Below, piece by piece: positions 11,519 through 13,587 of a stretch of DNA of 13,587 nt. The DNA is from an uncultured Candidatus Saccharibacteria bacterium. Its GTDB lineage: Bacteria > Patescibacteriota > Saccharimonadia > Saccharimonadales > Saccharimonadaceae. The stretch lies in contig CAKUXN010000015.1 of assembly GCA_934700415.1 (NCBI GenBank), forward strand, positions 1 through 13,587, in the 5' to 3' direction. Each line of letters starts with the position of its first letter. Within the stretch, counting starts at the first letter, position 1. Both the position numbers and the translations under genes were made by a program. The notes under the pieces were generated by a model. It had not been told where the DNA came from, did not search any database, and worked only from the letters and a program-made list of their open reading frames with translations.

Positions 11519-12729
11519 TATCTAAAACTTTCGTAAAAACTTTGAGGGAAGCACCAAAAGACGAAATTGCTAGAAATGGTGCATTGCTCGTGCGCGCTGG
11601 TTATATTCATAAAGAAATGGCTGGTGTATATGATTATCTCCCCTTGGGGCTTCGTGTGATTGAAAACATAAAACGTATTATCCGCGAGGAGCTGAATAGT
11701 TTAGGATGCCAGGAAGTTTTGATGTCATCTCTACAGAATCCAGAGCCATGGGAAAAGACTGGCAGGTTTTCGGATCAAGAAGTAGATATTTGGTTTAAAA
11801 CTGAGCTTGCGTCTGGCGGAGCGCTGGGACTTGCCCCGACCCACGAAGAACCAATGGTAAATATGATGAAATCTTATGTATCAAGCTACAAAGATTTGCC
11901 GCTTTACGTATACCAATTCCAAACTAAATTCCGAAACGAACTTCGAGCCAAGTCTGGCTTAATGAGGGGCCGTGAATTCTTGATGAAGGATCTTTATAGT
12001 TTCCATACTTCAGAGGGAGATTTGGATAAATTTTATGCAAAAGTAGAAGATGCTTACATGAAAATTTTTGAGCGTCTAGGTCTCAGCGAAGACACATATG
12101 AAACGTTTGCTAGCGGTGGCATTTTCGCTAAATATTCGCATGAATACCAAACTGTGCTACCAGTGGGAGAAGATACTATATATTATAATAGTAATCATTC
12201 GATTGTGCTTAACAAGGAAGTCTACAGTGACGAGGTGTTAAAAGACCTCGGCGTAGAGAACGAAACCTTTAACACTACTGCCGCTGCTGAGGTAGGGAAC
12301 ATTTTTAAATTGAAATTTAAATATTCTGAGCCTTTGGGACTCAAATTCTCAGACGAAAATAATGAGATAAAAACAGTCTACATGGGTTGCTATGGAATTG
12401 GCGTGTCGCGTGTAATGGGGGTAATAGCTGAGAAATTCGCTGACGATAAAGGGCTAGTCTGGCCAGAGTCAGTAGCGCCATTTAAATACTATTTAGTTGG
12501 TATCGGTGAAGCTGGTATAGCGGAGGCAGAGAAATGGTACATGAGGCATGAAGATGAAGTAATTTTTGATGATCGTAACGCTCGTCCAGGCGAGAAATTT
12601 GCCGATGCAGAACTTCTCGGCATTCCTTATCGAGTCGTTATTTCAGATAAAACTTTAGCGAGCAATTCGGCTGAGTTAACAGATCGCCGTACCGGTGAAA
12701 GTAAACTCATAAATCTTAACGAATTATAA
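11512..12729 (+). CDS. proS: Proline-tRNA ligase without the editing insertion
   Basis: 405 residues from ATG 11512. A GTG at 11491 opens the frame earlier but adds residues not in the family and precedes the promoter. It is a class II synthetase of the bacterial type: motif 1 region (38-72, GVYDYLPLGLRVIENIKR), TXE loop PTHEEPM (109-115), motif 2 FRNELRAKSGLMRGREFLMKDLYSFH (140-165, Arg141 and Glu143) and motif 3 GCYGIGVSR (292-300). Usual bacterial enzymes have about 570 residues because an editing domain (INS, about 180) lies between motifs 2 and 3; here that interval holds only a short linker, so the INS is lacking, as in alphaproteobacteria and mitochondria. The anticodon-binding end (about 320-405) is also compact. 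Misacylated Ala-tRNA(Pro) would need a separate enzyme. Confidence 0.95.
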   Translation: MRLSKTFVKTLREAPKDEIARNGALLVRAGYIHKEMAGVYDYLPLGLRVIENIKRIIREELNSLGCQEVLMSSLQNPEPWEKTGRFSDQEVDIWFKTELASGGALGLAPTHEEPMVNMMKSYVSSYKDLPLYVYQFQTKFRNELRAKSGLMRGREFLMKDLYSFHTSEGDLDKFYAKVEDAYMKIFERLGLSEDTYETFASGGIFAKYSHEYQTVLPVGEDTIYYNSNHSIVLNKEVYSDEVLKDLGVENETFNTTAAAEVGNIFKLKFKYSEPLGLKFSDENNEIKTVYMGCYGIGVSRVMGVIAEKFADDKGLVWPESVAPFKYYLVGIGEAGIAEAEKWYMRHEDEVIFDDRNARPGEKFADAELLGIPYRVVISDKTLASNSAELTDRRTGESKLINLNEL

Positions 12730-12730
12730 C

Positions 12731-12757
12731 TTGACATTCTTGTGGTTTTACTATAAA
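12731..12757 (+). promoter_or_regulatory. Promoter of greA
   Basis: A perfect TTGACA (12731-12736) follows the proS stop directly. The best -10 is TATAAA (12752-12757) at 15 bases; a poorer TAAACT (12754-12759) sits at 17. Start near 12764. Confidence 0.6.
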
Positions 12758-12783
12758 CTAAATAAAGTTTAGTGGAGACTACC

Positions 12784-13230
12784 ATGATAAAGAAAAGTAT
12801 TAGCCTTACATCTGAAGGAAAAAAAGAATTAGAAAAAGAATTGGATGAACTTATAAAGGGCCGTCCGGTGATTGCTGAAAAAATCGCGACTGCACGTGAT
12901 TTTGGTGATTTATCAGAGAATGAAGAATACAGTTCAGCGCGTAATGAACAAAAATTAGCCGAGAGCCGCATTCTTGAAATTCAAGACATCCTTAAGAATG
13001 CCAAGATTATCCGCGGTGGCAAAAAAGATTCCATTACCCTCGGATCAACATTTGTACTTGATATGAACGGACGCGAAGTGACCTATACTTTAGTTGGAGC
13101 TACAGAGGCAAATCCTTTAGAAGGTAAAATTTCAAATGAGTCACCGATTGGTAAGGCTGTATTTTCACGCAAAGCTGGTGATTCAGTTGATTTTAATGGT
13201 AAAAAGGTTAAGATTGTAGAGATAAAATAA
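12784..13230 (+). CDS. greA: Transcription elongation factor GreA
   Basis: 148 residues from ATG 12784, with GGAG (12774-12777) six bases upstream; the GTG at 12772 lies inside the ribosome binding site region and is not needed. GreA enters the secondary channel of RNA polymerase and makes it cut the backtracked RNA. The N-terminal coiled coil (about 8-76) has the acidic tip ARDFGDLSENEEY (37-49; Asp42, Glu45), standing for the usual ARAHGDLKEN. The C-terminal FKBP-like domain shows ITLGSTFVL, NPLEGKISNESPIGKAV (110-126) and the end VDFNGKKVKIVEI. Length is a little below the typical 158. It stands between two tRNA synthetase genes; greA next to lysS is a common pairing. Confidence 0.95.
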   Translation: MIKKSISLTSEGKKELEKELDELIKGRPVIAEKIATARDFGDLSENEEYSSARNEQKLAESRILEIQDILKNAKIIRGGKKDSITLGSTFVLDMNGREVTYTLVGATEANPLEGKISNESPIGKAVFSRKAGDSVDFNGKKVKIVEIK

Positions 13231-13236
13231 TTATAG

Positions 13237-13242
13237 TATAAT
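13237..13242 (+). promoter_or_regulatory. -10 box of lysS (leaderless)
   Basis: TATAAT, 7 bases after the greA TAA. Six bases (TATTTT) separate it from ATG 13249, so the mRNA probably begins on the start codon. It lacks the TGn extension seen at the other promoters. Confidence 0.65.
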
Positions 13243-13248
13243 TATTTT

Positions 13249-13587
13249 ATGTTACTCGAAGACTATCGCAACGAAAGATTAAAAAAATTAGAAGACATAA
13301 AGGCAAAAGGGGTTGACCCTTACCCAGCTAAAAGCTATCGCAATACGAAGATTTTTGATGTCGTGACGCATTTTGATGAGAAAAAAAACCAAGAAGTCTG
13401 TGTAGCTGGTCGTATCGTAGCGATTCGTTCTTTTGGCAAATTAGTTTTTTTGAAATTACGTGATTATACTGGTGAAGTACAAATCTTCATGAAGGCTGAA
13501 GGAGAAACTCCGGAGGGTTTATTTGGAGCTAAAGAGGTAAAATTGCTCGATATCGGAGATTTTGTCGAGGCGACTGGTATAGTAGGC
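13249..13587 (+). CDS. lysS: Lysine-tRNA ligase class II, N-terminal part
   Basis: First 113 residues; the gene runs past the window end. It begins MLLEDYRNERLKKLEDIKAK and continues GVDPYPAKSYRNT, which is the usual start of bacterial LysRS. The OB-fold anticodon-binding domain follows: VCVAGRIVAIRSFGKLVFLK (54-73), LRDYTGEVQIFM (74-85), and LDIGDFVEATGIVG (100-113). The catalytic domain is outside the window, so class II identity rests on this OB fold. AspRS and AsnRS share the fold, but the D-P-Y-P and R-x-x-x-x-R-S-F-G-K-L pattern points to LysRS. No SD is seen, in line with the leaderless promoter. Confidence 0.9.
   Translation, partial: MLLEDYRNERLKKLEDIKAKGVDPYPAKSYRNTKIFDVVTHFDEKKNQEVCVAGRIVAIRSFGKLVFLKLRDYTGEVQIFMKAEGETPEGLFGAKEVKLLDIGDFVEATGIVG

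Noticed and set aside
1..13587. CRISPR array, insertion sequence or alternative genetic code
   Set aside because: No regularly spaced repeats, no transposase, and TGA works as a normal stop (frr, GNAT gene) with all Trp codons TGG.

Overview
The window looks like the chromosome of a small-genome, Gram-positive-like bacterium of the Candidate Phyla Radiation, most probably Saccharibacteria (TM7). Reasons: AT-rich DNA with very tight gene spacing, the standard code (TGA is used as a stop), a zinc-free L31, a ProRS without its editing insertion, a sortase-like PNTG tail, and a translation/envelope gene cluster from which pyrH, cdsA and dxr are missing. The assignment is inference from gene content; no marker phylogeny could be run.

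Layout. (1) 1-1812, + strand: a large protein in two frames (59-1354 and 1350-1778). Skipping one C at 1348/1349 joins them into a 572-residue protein whose C-terminal part looks like a Mom-like GNAT acyltransferase; a hairpin terminator follows. (2) 1812-2960, - strand: a GNAT acetyltransferase and an S51 peptidase E, overlapping by GTGA. (3) 2960-3600: about 650 bp with no intact gene. It holds possible decayed coding fragments, an orphan - strand promoter, a small hairpin, and a strong + strand promoter with a long leader. (4) 3609-5536, + strand: two exported surface proteins, one DUF916-like with a C-terminal anchor, one with a VPNTG sorting-like tail. (5) 5628-6690, - strand: ribosomal protein L31 type B and a divergent ClpP-like protease, each with its own promoter. 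(6) 6771-13587, + strand: rpsB-tsf, frr-uppS, rseP-CPBP protease, proS, greA and lysS (cut by the window end).

How it works together. Region 6 is a pared-down version of the conserved rpsB-tsf-pyrH-frr-uppS-cdsA-dxr-rseP-proS cluster: it makes ribosome and elongation factors, recycles ribosomes, builds the undecaprenyl carrier lipid, cleaves membrane proteins and charges tRNA. It is split into several transcription units. Most have an extended -10 box (TGnTATAAT) without an obvious -35, and several of these boxes lie so close to the ATG that the mRNA must be leaderless or almost so (rseP, lysS, proS, rpmE). rpsB is the exception, with a longer structured leader containing a 21-codon upstream frame that ends on the rpsB start codon.

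The most interesting points are the frameshifted Mom-like protein, the extended -10/leaderless pattern, the divergent ClpP, the rpsB leader and the missing cluster genes.
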